Source: an uncultured Ruminococcus sp. (lineage in GTDB: Bacteria; Bacillota; Clostridia; Oscillospirales; Acutalibacteraceae). From it: DNA of 6,211 bases. The position numbers were made by a program, and so were the translations under genes. Numbering within the stretch: the first letter of the stretch is position 1; each line of letters starts with the position of its first letter. The stretch spans positions 1 to 6,211 of the forward strand of contig CACYBZ010000136.1 of assembly GCA_902772795.1 (NCBI GenBank). The letters are read 5' to 3'. This document shows, one piece after another, positions 1 to 5,357 of this stretch. The notes beneath the pieces are model-generated. The model saw only the letters and a list, made by a program, of their open reading frames with translations, had not been told where the DNA came from and did not search any database.

Positions 1-70
1 AAGGGCGTTGCCCTTAAAAATCCCATCAGGGGCTTTGCCCCTGAACCCCACAAGCCTTTAAAAAGGCTTG
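1..70 (+). repeat. Three-hairpin composite repeat, copy A (forward)
   Basis: Three perfect hairpins follow each other. The first is 1-15 (AAGGGC/GCCCTT, 3-nt loop), the second 26-44 (TCAGGGGC/GCCCCTGA, TTT loop) and the third 51-70 (CAAGCCTTT/AAAGGCTTG, 2-nt loop). The linkers are AAAAATCCCA and ACCCCA. The same plan recurs at 144-216 on the opposite strand and at 6137-6211 on this strand. Short T-runs lie at 78-81 and 84-88, too far from the third stem for a textbook terminator. The 73 bases that follow (71-143) hold no feature I recognise beyond a short TCGCC/GGCGA inverted repeat (90-94/118-122). The left edge may be cut by the window. The role is unknown; transcript termination or 3'-end protection of an upstream gene is possible. 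Confidence 0.75.
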
Positions 71-143
71 ACCGAAATTTTAGTTTTTGTCGCCCTGAAT
101 TCCAGAACATTGGTTATGGCGAATATTCCCGAAAGTTTTTGAT

Positions 144-216
144 TGAACTTTTTTCAAAAAGTTCATGGGGTTGAGGGGCAAAGCCCCTCATAGGGGTGCG
201 GGGACAACGTCCCCGC
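144..216 (-). repeat. Three-hairpin composite repeat, copy B (inverted)
   Basis: Three perfect hairpins lie at 144-165 (TGAACTTTTT/AAAAAGTTCA), 172-190 (TGAGGGGC/GCCCCTCA) and 198-216 (GCGGGGAC/GTCCCCGC). Read on the minus strand, the order is G/C-rich stem, AGGGGC stem, then A/T-rich stem, as in copy A. The minus-strand linker between the second and third stems is ACCCCA, identical to that of copy A. Copies A and B therefore face each other across about 73 bases. The element ends 8 bases before the ribosome binding site of the permease gene, so it would lie in the 5' leader of any transcript that enters from upstream. Confidence 0.75.
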
Positions 217-224
217 CTGAACAC

Positions 225-230
225 AAGGAG
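225..230 (+). promoter_or_regulatory. Ribosome binding site fixing the permease start
   Basis: AAGGAG lies 9 bases before the ATG at 240. This favours that start over the in-frame ATG at 165, which sits on the last base pair of the 144-165 hairpin and would make the repeat encode 25 residues of unlikely sequence. Confidence 0.85.
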
Positions 231-239
231 AAAATACGC

Positions 240-1256
240 ATGACAAAACAACATTACCGATATGTAACACTGTTTACTGTACTGTGCGTCACGACTGTTA
301 CAGTGCTGATACTCAATCTTTTTGCAGGCAGTTCAGCGGTTTCCGTTGCACAGGCGACAGACATACTTTTCGGAAAGTCCGATAACCCGACATTAAGCAA
401 CATCATTTTCAAAATCAGACTTCCCAGAGTCCTGAGTGCCTGTATATTGGGCGGTGCCCTGGCTCTCTCGGGATATCTTTTACAGACTTTCTTTCATAAT
501 CCCATTGCAGGGCCTTTCATTCTCGGTATTTCGTCAGGAGCAAAACTCATTGTCGCTGTGGTAATGATATTTTCCGCAGGTCTGTTTTTCCGTGTGAGTT
601 CTGCTTTCATGATTATTTCCTCGTTTTTCGGGTCAATGATAACCCTTGTCCTTGTGCTGATACTCTCACGGAAAACCAAAAACACCGCATTACTGGTAGT
701 CAGCGGTGTCATGATAGGCTATATCTGTTCGGCGGTGACGGACTTCCTGATTACCTTTGCCAGTGATTCCGATATTGTCAACCTGCGTAACTGGTCGATG
801 GGCAGTTTTTCGGGAATGACAATGGAAAATGTCCGTGTGATAGCGATAACCGTAACGGTCTGTTTTATACTGACATTTCTTCTGGCGAAACAAATCGGCG
901 TTTATCAGCTCGGCGAAAATTATGCCCTTAATCTCGGGGTGAACGTCCGACGGCTGAAAATATGGCTTATCATTCTTTCAGGAATGTTTTCCGCCTGTGT
1001 CACAGCCTTTGCCGGCCCTGTATCGTTTGTAGGCATTGCCGTTCCTCACATCATCAGGGCAATGTTCAAGACTGCAAAACCTCTTGTACTGATACCGTCC
1101 TGTTTTCTCGGCGGAAGTATTTTCTGTATGGTGTGTGATATGATTGCCCGTACTGTCTTTTCCCCCACGGAACTGAGTATCAGTACCGTAACCGCTATTT
1201 TCGGAGCACCTGTGGTGATTGCAGTCATGATGAAAAAAAAGAAAGGACAGTTCTGA
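240..1256 (+). CDS. FecCD/BtuC-family ABC transporter permease
   Basis: This 338-residue integral membrane protein forms the channel of a type II ABC importer; relatives move cobalamin, iron-siderophores or heme. Family marks are RLPRVL (60-65), a GYLLQ...NPIAGP stretch (78-92), GENYALNLGV (225-234), which is the usual cytoplasmic segment that contacts the ATPase, and GPVSFVGIAVPHIIR (259-273). Roughly nine or ten hydrophobic segments are visible, the first at about 8-30, and the C-terminus is a lysine-rich tail. The length is normal for the family. The ATG at 240 is chosen because AAGGAG lies 9 bases upstream; the longer reading from 165 runs through hairpin repeats. The ATPase gene starts 3 bases after the stop, so the two are surely co-translated. 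The substrate cannot be read from the permease. The cbi neighbours suggest cobalamin, cobinamide or another cobalt or tetrapyrrole compound, but siderophore or heme uptake remains possible. No substrate-binding protein gene is in the window. Confidence 0.92.
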   Translation: MTKQHYRYVTLFTVLCVTTVTVLILNLFAGSSAVSVAQATDILFGKSDNPTLSNIIFKIRLPRVLSACILGGALALSGYLLQTFFHNPIAGPFILGISSGAKLIVAVVMIFSAGLFFRVSSAFMIISSFFGSMITLVLVLILSRKTKNTALLVVSGVMIGYICSAVTDFLITFASDSDIVNLRNWSMGSFSGMTMENVRVIAITVTVCFILTFLLAKQIGVYQLGENYALNLGVNVRRLKIWLIILSGMFSACVTAFAGPVSFVGIAVPHIIRAMFKTAKPLVLIPSCFLGGSIFCMVCDMIARTVFSPTELSISTVTAIFGAPVVIAVMMKKKKGQF

Positions 1257-1259
1257 GTT

Positions 1260-2015
1260 ATGGCACTGCAAACAGATAATCTTACTGTCGGTTACGGCAA
1301 CACACCGCTGATTGCCGATATTGCCCTGCACGTCCGAAAAGGCGAAATCATGACGCTTATCGGTGCGAACGGGTCAGGTAAATCCACCATTCTCAAAACC
1401 ATTTCGGGATATCTTCAAAAACTGAACGGCAAGATATTTTTCAACGGTACGGATACAGACACAATCTCTCAGAAAAAAAAGTCGGAAATTTTGTCTGTCA
1501 TGCTTACCGACAGAATCAGTACGGAACTGATGACGTGCCGTGACGTGGTAGAAACAGGCAGATATCCGTATACAGGTTATTTCGGCATACTTTCCGCTGA
1601 TGACAGAAAAGCCGTCGATGAAGCCATACGGCTTGTGGATATGCAGAATTTCGCCGAAAAGGATTTTTCACAGGTCAGTGACGGACAGAAACAAAGGGTC
1701 ATGTTAGCCAAAGCCATCTGTCAGGAACCTGATATTCTGATTCTGGACGAACCGACTTCCTATCTGGATATTTACCATAAAATACGGTTTCTGGAGGTCG
1801 TGCGACAACTTGCCGATGTCAGAAAAACAGCCGTAGTCATCTCTATGCACGAACTGGACTTTGCCCAGAAGATTTCCGATTATACGGTAGGTATCAAAGA
1901 CGGAGAAATTACACATTACGGCAGACCCTGTGATATTTTCACCCGTGAGATTATCTGCGAACTGTTTTCCATTCCCGAAAATCTGTATACCAAATATTTC
2001 AGCTGTTCTTTCTGA
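1260..2015 (+). CDS. FecE/BtuD-type ABC transporter ATP-binding protein
   Basis: This 251-residue cytoplasmic ATPase should power the permease encoded just upstream. It has Walker A GANGSGKST (35-43), signature VSDGQ (139-143), Walker B ILILDEP (159-165), D-loop SYLD (167-170) and switch histidine H197 in SMHELD. The GRYPYTGYFG stretch (100-109) is typical of the FecE/BtuD/FhuC group that serves metal-chelate importers. Two motifs depart from the textbook form: the signature is SDGQ rather than SGGQ, and the Q-loop region reads SVMLTDR (79-85) with no glutamine. I believe both are seen in a clostridial and Bacteroidetes branch of this family, so they need not mean loss of function. The start has AAAGGA (1242-1247) 12 bases upstream, a slightly long spacing. 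A 56-bp gap separates this gene from cbiK, with no convincing terminator in it. Confidence 0.93.
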   Translation: MALQTDNLTVGYGNTPLIADIALHVRKGEIMTLIGANGSGKSTILKTISGYLQKLNGKIFFNGTDTDTISQKKKSEILSVMLTDRISTELMTCRDVVETGRYPYTGYFGILSADDRKAVDEAIRLVDMQNFAEKDFSQVSDGQKQRVMLAKAICQEPDILILDEPTSYLDIYHKIRFLEVVRQLADVRKTAVVISMHELDFAQKISDYTVGIKDGEITHYGRPCDIFTREIICELFSIPENLYTKYFSCSF

Positions 2016-2071
2016 ACATCGTTTTTGCTACTTAATAAACATATTTACATAAATAAAAGAAAGGATTTTCA

Positions 2072-2986
2072 ATGATGAAAAAAATCGTAAAAATTATGCT
2101 GGCAAGTATGCTTGTCCTGTCCGTGATAATGATATCCGCCTGCAGTAAGTCCGACAACACGACCTCTCAGACACAGACAAATACAGATTCTGATACACAG
2201 ACAGAAGTCAGACCTGTTATTCTTGTGGTAAGTTTCGGTACAAGCTACAACGACAGCAGAGAAAAAACTATCGGTGCGATTGAAAAGGCGATTGAAAAAG
2301 CCAATCCCGATTATGAAGTCAGACGGGCTTTCACCAGTCAGATTATCATTGACAAACTCAAAGAAAGAGATAAACTCGAAATTGACAACGTGGAACAGGC
2401 TTTTGACAGACTGGTCAATGACGGTGTAAAAAAAGTAGTCGTACAGCCTACCCACCTCATGAACGGTTTTGAATATGACGATGTAGCAAAATCCGCCGAA
2501 CAGTACAAAGACAAATTTGATATGCTGGTTATGGGAAAACCGTTACTTTCTTCTGATGCAGATTTGAAAAAAATCGCTGAACTTCTTCCGAACATCACCA
2601 AAGACTACAACAAGGACGGTACTGCCGTTGTCTTTATGGGACACGGTACAGAACATCAGGCTAATGGTGTTTACGCCAGTCTGCAAAAACAACTGAGCGT
2701 CAATAATTATTTCATCGGTACGGTTGAAGCAACCCCCACACTTGACGATGTTGTCAAGGCAACAAAAGACGGCGGTTTCAAAAAAGTCGTTCTTGAACCG
2801 CTGATGGTTGTTGCAGGCGACCATGCCAACAATGACATGGCAGGTGATGAAGACGATTCATGGAAATCCGTCTTTGAAAAAGAAGGCTTTGAAGTAGAAT
2901 GTGTATTGCGTGGTCTTGGCGAATTTGAAGAAATTCAGCAGATGTATGTCGACCATGTCAGCGAAGCCATTGCCGAATTAAAATAA
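2072..2986 (+). CDS. cbiK: Lipoprotein form of CbiK, anaerobic sirohydrochlorin cobaltochelatase
   Basis: CbiK inserts Co2+ into sirohydrochlorin, the entry to the anaerobic cobalamin pathway. The 304-residue product has a signal peptide with lipobox ISAC (C24), a Thr/Gln/Asp-rich linker (about 29-46), then a chelatase domain from about 48. Recognisable parts are VVSFGTSYNDSR (52-63), QPTHLMNGFEYD (125-136), VFMGHGTEHQANGVY (187-201) and LMVVAGDHANNDMAGD (244-259). H191 and H251 match the two metal-binding histidines known in Salmonella CbiK; E134 is the likely third ligand. The active site therefore looks intact. The lipobox predicts anchoring on the outer face of the membrane, away from cytoplasmic sirohydrochlorin. 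A periplasmic CbiK is known in Desulfovibrio, so exported forms exist. The ribosome binding site GAAAGGA (2059-2065) is 6 bases from ATG 2072 and 9 from ATG 2075; the second may be the true start, removing one Met. An alternative role is tetrapyrrole or cobalt binding, or metal removal. Confidence 0.9.
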   Translation: MMKKIVKIMLASMLVLSVIMISACSKSDNTTSQTQTNTDSDTQTEVRPVILVVSFGTSYNDSREKTIGAIEKAIEKANPDYEVRRAFTSQIIIDKLKERDKLEIDNVEQAFDRLVNDGVKKVVVQPTHLMNGFEYDDVAKSAEQYKDKFDMLVMGKPLLSSDADLKKIAELLPNITKDYNKDGTAVVFMGHGTEHQANGVYASLQKQLSVNNYFIGTVEATPTLDDVVKATKDGGFKKVVLEPLMVVAGDHANNDMAGDEDDSWKSVFEKEGFEVECVLRGLGEFEEIQQMYVDHVSEAIAELK

Positions 2987-3015
2987 TTTACAACTGTAAC
3001 CAAATATGTTATATT
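2987..3015 (+). promoter_or_regulatory. Predicted housekeeping-sigma promoter for the small lipoprotein-cbiCDF unit
   Basis: TTTACA (2987-2992) and TATATT (3010-3015) are each one base from the sigma-70/sigma-A consensus and are separated by exactly 17 bases. TG at 3007-3008 gives an extended -10. Transcription would start near 3021-3023. The palindrome TTACA-AC-TGTAA (2988-2999) overlaps the -35 box and could bind a repressor. The site begins directly after the cbiK stop codon. This is a prediction from motif and spacing alone. Confidence 0.6.
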
Positions 3016-3031
3016 AAGTATAAAAAATAAT

Positions 3032-3062
3032 GCCGTTACCTCTGCGTGACGGCTGTTGTTTT
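3032..3062 (+). terminator. Hairpin with T-rich tail between cbiK and the small lipoprotein gene
   Basis: GCCGTTA (3032-3038) pairs with TGACGGC (3047-3053), giving 7 pairs including one G-U, with an 8-base loop and the tail TGTTGTTTT (3054-3062). It could end part of the cbiK transcript. Because it lies about 10 bases after the predicted start site at 3021-3023, it could instead be a leader hairpin or attenuator of the next unit. The interrupted T-run makes a strong terminator doubtful. Confidence 0.4.
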
Positions 3063-3069
3063 GAAAGGA
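3063..3069 (+). promoter_or_regulatory. Ribosome binding site fixing the small lipoprotein start
   Basis: GAAAGGA lies 8 bases before ATG 3078. The in-frame ATG at 3030 lies beside the hairpin, has no such site, and would place 16 polar residues before the signal peptide. Confidence 0.8.
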
Positions 3070-3077
3070 ATATCACT

Positions 3078-3587
3078 ATGAAAAAAATCATCTTTTTATT
3101 ATGTTTATCCGTTGTCATGATGCTGTCAGGCTGTAACAGTCAGGCAACTTCAGACACCAATACCCCCACCCAAACACCCACAGAAATTCAGACCGAAATA
3201 CAGACACAAGCCGAAACTTCCACATTATCCGCTGTTACTGATGTACAGGACGGTACATATCGTATTGATGTCCGCTCCAGTTCTTCCATGTTCAAAATCG
3301 TTGACTGTGAACTGACAGTGACAGACGGAAAAATGACTGCCGTCATGACATTAAGCGGTAAAGGCTATGAAAAATTATTCATGGGCACAGCCGAACAGGC
3401 AGAAAATGCTGATAAAGAACAGTATCTCTTTTTCAAAGAAAATGCTGACGGTAAATATACCTATACCGTTCCCGTTGAAGCTCTTGACAAGGAAATTGAT
3501 TGCTGTGCATTCAGTTTTAAAAAACAGAAGTGGTATGACCGGGTACTGGTTTTTCAGTCGGACAGCTTACAGAAAAAGGATAAATAA
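3078..3587 (+). CDS. Small surface lipoprotein of unknown function, possible NEAT-like fold
   Basis: The product is 169 residues. It has a clear lipoprotein signal peptide (MKKIIFLLCL start, lipobox LSGC, C19), a Thr/Gln/Pro-rich linker (about 22-50), and a single domain of about 110 residues that begins DGTYRIDV (58-65). The domain looks all-beta, contains GKYTYTVPVEALDKEID (125-141), and ends with FKKQKWYDRVLVF (147-159). I do not know a named family. The DGTY opening, the paired strands and the late Tyr-containing strand recall NEAT heme-binding domains, and related clostridial lipoproteins tend to sit near metal or heme uptake genes, but this is recollection and inference. C77, C142 and C143 could bind a metal or form a disulfide. 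The start has GAAAGGA 8 bases upstream. The gene sits 2 bases before cbiC, so it probably shares its transcript. A role in delivering cobalt, corrinoid or tetrapyrrole to the nearby importer is a guess. Confidence 0.85.
   Translation: MKKIIFLLCLSVVMMLSGCNSQATSDTNTPTQTPTEIQTEIQTQAETSTLSAVTDVQDGTYRIDVRSSSSMFKIVDCELTVTDGKMTAVMTLSGKGYEKLFMGTAEQAENADKEQYLFFKENADGKYTYTVPVEALDKEIDCCAFSFKKQKWYDRVLVFQSDSLQKKDK
3183..3206 (+). repeat. Two 12-base tandem units in the lipoprotein linker
   Basis: GAAATTCAGACC is followed directly by GAAATACAGACA, encoding Glu-Ile-Gln-Thr twice (residues 36-43). The mismatches are at third codon positions. It is probably a linker length polymorphism that arose by slippage or duplication. 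Confidence 0.55.
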
Positions 3588-3589
3588 CC

Positions 3590-4246
3590 ATGAAAACAGA
3601 TAATCTTTCTCCCGCCGATATCGAAAAACAAAGTATGGCGATTATCGAAAACGAACTGCAACAGTATGATATTGCTCATCTGAACCCCGTTGAAAAACAG
3701 ATTCTTAAAAGAGTTATCCATACGACTGCGGATTTCGACTATGTGTATAATCTCCTGTTTTCCCAAAATGCCGTAAACCATGCCCTGTCGGCACTGCAAG
3801 ACAAAAATTTTGTTATTGTCACAGATACCAAAATGGCACTTTCAGGAATAAGCAAGACTGCTTTGCAAAAACTGCAGGGCGAAATTCGTTGTTTTGTTTC
3901 TGACAGCGATGTCATACAACAGGCAAAAAGCCGTGGAGTGACTCGGGCAGTCGTTGCCATGGAAAAGGCTGTCAGATTATTTTCTGACCGTAATGTTATT
4001 TTCGTCATCGGCAATGCCCCCACCGCCCTGATACGACTTTATGAACTGATTGACGAAAATAAGATTGTCCCTGCTCTTGTTGTGGGTGTGCCTGTGGGAT
4101 TTGTCAATGTAGTTCAGTCCAAAAATCTGATTATGTCCGCCGATACCGAATACATCGTTGCCAGAGGAAGAAAGGGCGGAAGTACCATTGCGGTGAGTAT
4201 CTGCAATGCGTTACTGTATCAGCTCTATGACAGAAATCATGAATAA
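3590..4246 (+). CDS. cbiC: Cobalt-precorrin-8 methylmutase CbiC
   Basis: CbiC moves the ring methyl group from C11 to C12, turning cobalt-precorrin-8 into cobyrinate; it acts in the cytoplasm. The 218-residue length is normal for CbiC/CobH. H44 in RVIHTTADFDY (41-51) matches the catalytic histidine known in CobH. Other conserved parts are VTDTKMALSGI (77-87), IGNAPTAL (140-147), GVPVGFVNVVQSK (166-178) and RGRKGGSTIA (192-201). AAAGGA (3575-3580) lies 9 bases before the ATG, inside the end of the lipoprotein gene, and only 2 bases separate the two genes. The last 8 bases overlap cbiD. Nothing looks truncated or substituted. The anaerobic assignment rests on the neighbouring cbiD and cbiK, since CbiC and CobH are close relatives. 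Confidence 0.96.
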   Translation: MKTDNLSPADIEKQSMAIIENELQQYDIAHLNPVEKQILKRVIHTTADFDYVYNLLFSQNAVNHALSALQDKNFVIVTDTKMALSGISKTALQKLQGEIRCFVSDSDVIQQAKSRGVTRAVVAMEKAVRLFSDRNVIFVIGNAPTALIRLYELIDENKIVPALVVGVPVGFVNVVQSKNLIMSADTEYIVARGRKGGSTIAVSICNALLYQLYDRNHE

Positions 4247-5357
4247 ACCATTGCGTTACGGCTATACCACAGGAACCTGTGCCACTGTCTGTGCCAAAGC
4301 CTCCTGCGAAATGTTGCTGACAGGCGAAAATATCACTAAAGCGGAAATCATGACCCCGAAAGGCATTGTTGTTGAATTGGATATTCTGCAAACGGAAATA
4401 ACCGAAAATCATGTCAGCTGTGCGGTAAAAAAATTCAGCGGTGATGACCCTGACATCACTGACGGTATGTTCATCTTTACCAGATGTGAAAAAATACCGT
4501 TCGGATTTGTCATAACGGGCGGTATCGGTATAGGAACAGTCACCAAAGCAGGACTGAATCAGCCTGTCGGGGAAAAAGCCATCAACAGCGTACCACGACA
4601 AATGATACTCCATGCCCTTACCGAAATCTGTGAAAAATATGACTATACGGGTGGTATCAAAATCACCGTCTATGCCCCTCAGGGCGTGGAACTCGCCAAA
4701 AAAACACTCAATCCCAGACTGGGTATTGTCGGCGGTATTTCCATCATCGGCACAACGGGCATTATCGAACCTATGAGCCACCGTGCTTTAATCGAAACTG
4801 TCCGACTGGAAGAAAATGTGTTGCGTCAACAGGGTAAAAAACATCTTTTGCTTACCATCGGCAACTACTCCCGAAATTTTCTTGCCGAAACCTTTCCCGA
4901 TATTATGGATAAAAGCGTCATGTGCAGTAATTTCATCGGTGAGGCAATCGACTGTGCCCTATCTCTTGCCTTTGAAAGTATACTGATTGTCGGACATATC
5001 GGGAAACTTGTCAAACTGGGGGCAGGCATTATGAACACCCATTCTTCTATGGCAGACGGTCGAATGGAAGTGCTGATTACCTGCGGAGTGCTTTGCGATG
5101 TTCCCTTACCCGTACTGAAAAAAGTAGCGGAATGTGTCACGGTGGACAGTGCTTTATCTGAGTTTGACAAAATCGGCAGATTGTCAGATGTCTGTGATGT
5201 CTTAATGCAACGCATACAGCATTATCTTACAGTACGTGTTCGGGAAAGCGTCAGAATCGGAGCAGTATTATTTTCGGAAAAATTCGGGATTGTCGGCAAA
5301 ACCCAAAACGCCGACAGTCTTATCCATGCCGTCAAAGGAGAGTATCAGAATGGTTAA
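4239..5357 (+). CDS. cbiD: Cobalt-precorrin-5B C1-methyltransferase CbiD
   Basis: CbiD methylates C1 of cobalt-precorrin-5B using S-adenosylmethionine, giving cobalt-precorrin-6A; it is specific to the anaerobic route. The product is 372 residues, a usual length. Conserved parts are RYGYTTGTCA (6-15), VKKFSGDDPDITDG (63-76), a glycine-rich GGIGIGTVTKAGLNQPVG (94-111), NPRLGIVGG (158-166), GTTGI (171-175) and GHIGKLVKLGAG...HSSMADGR (252-275). The start is uncertain: in-frame ATGs lie at 4206, 4227 and 4239. I prefer 4239 because ATGAATAA overlaps the cbiC stop by 8 bases, as cbiD and cbiF also overlap, and because it leaves the normal short lead before the RYGYTTG motif. No convincing ribosome binding site precedes any of the three, so translation probably depends on ribosomes finishing cbiC. 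The gene overlaps cbiF by 8 bases. Confidence 0.95.
   Translation: MNKPLRYGYTTGTCATVCAKASCEMLLTGENITKAEIMTPKGIVVELDILQTEITENHVSCAVKKFSGDDPDITDGMFIFTRCEKIPFGFVITGGIGIGTVTKAGLNQPVGEKAINSVPRQMILHALTEICEKYDYTGGIKITVYAPQGVELAKKTLNPRLGIVGGISIIGTTGIIEPMSHRALIETVRLEENVLRQQGKKHLLLTIGNYSRNFLAETFPDIMDKSVMCSNFIGEAIDCALSLAFESILIVGHIGKLVKLGAGIMNTHSSMADGRMEVLITCGVLCDVPLPVLKKVAECVTVDSALSEFDKIGRLSDVCDVLMQRIQHYLTVRVRESVRIGAVLFSEKFGIVGKTQNADSLIHAVKGEYQNG
5334..5340 (+). promoter_or_regulatory. Ribosome binding site fixing the cbiF start
   Basis: AAAGGAG lies 9 bases before ATG 5350. It rules out the long in-frame extension from 5236, which would overlap cbiD by 122 bases and add 38 residues before the normal methyltransferase start. 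Confidence 0.9.

Noticed and set aside
165..239. N-terminal extension of the permease from ATG 165
   Set aside because: It is encoded by the inverted hairpin repeats, has no ribosome binding site, and would add 25 residues before a normal family start; AAGGAG at 225-230 fits ATG 240.
2004..2026. Possible terminator after the ATPase gene (TGTTC/GAACA followed by TTTTT)
   Set aside because: The stem is only five pairs and overlaps the stop codon region; too weak to call, so read-through into cbiK is likely.
2022..2054. Possible promoter before cbiK (TTGCTA and TACATA/CATAAA)
   Set aside because: The boxes fit poorly at any normal spacing, and the region is simply A/T-rich.
2168..2215. CAGACA-rich stretch in cbiK as a possible repeat array or CRISPR
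   Set aside because: The units are irregular and in frame, encoding the Thr/Gln-rich lipoprotein linker; there are no spacers.
3030..3077. N-terminal extension of the small lipoprotein from ATG 3030
   Set aside because: It would put 16 polar residues before the signal peptide and runs through the 3032-3053 hairpin; GAAAGGA fits ATG 3078.
3367..3603. 78-codon reading frame overlapping the small lipoprotein and cbiC start
   Set aside because: It lies in another frame of a well-supported gene, with no ribosome binding site or recognisable domain.
4281..4287. GCCACTG resembling part of a cobalamin riboswitch B12 box
   Set aside because: It lies inside cbiD in codons of the conserved GYTTGTCA region, without the rest of the riboswitch structure; chance match.
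4131..4781. 216-codon minus-strand reading frame opposite cbiC/cbiD
   Set aside because: It is antisense to conserved coding sequence, its product is Phe/Asp/His-rich and resembles no family, so it is a shadow of cbiD.
5236..5349. N-terminal extension of CbiF from ATG 5236
   Set aside because: It overlaps cbiD by over 100 bases, and the residues do not match the normal CbiF start; a strong ribosome binding site precedes ATG 5350.
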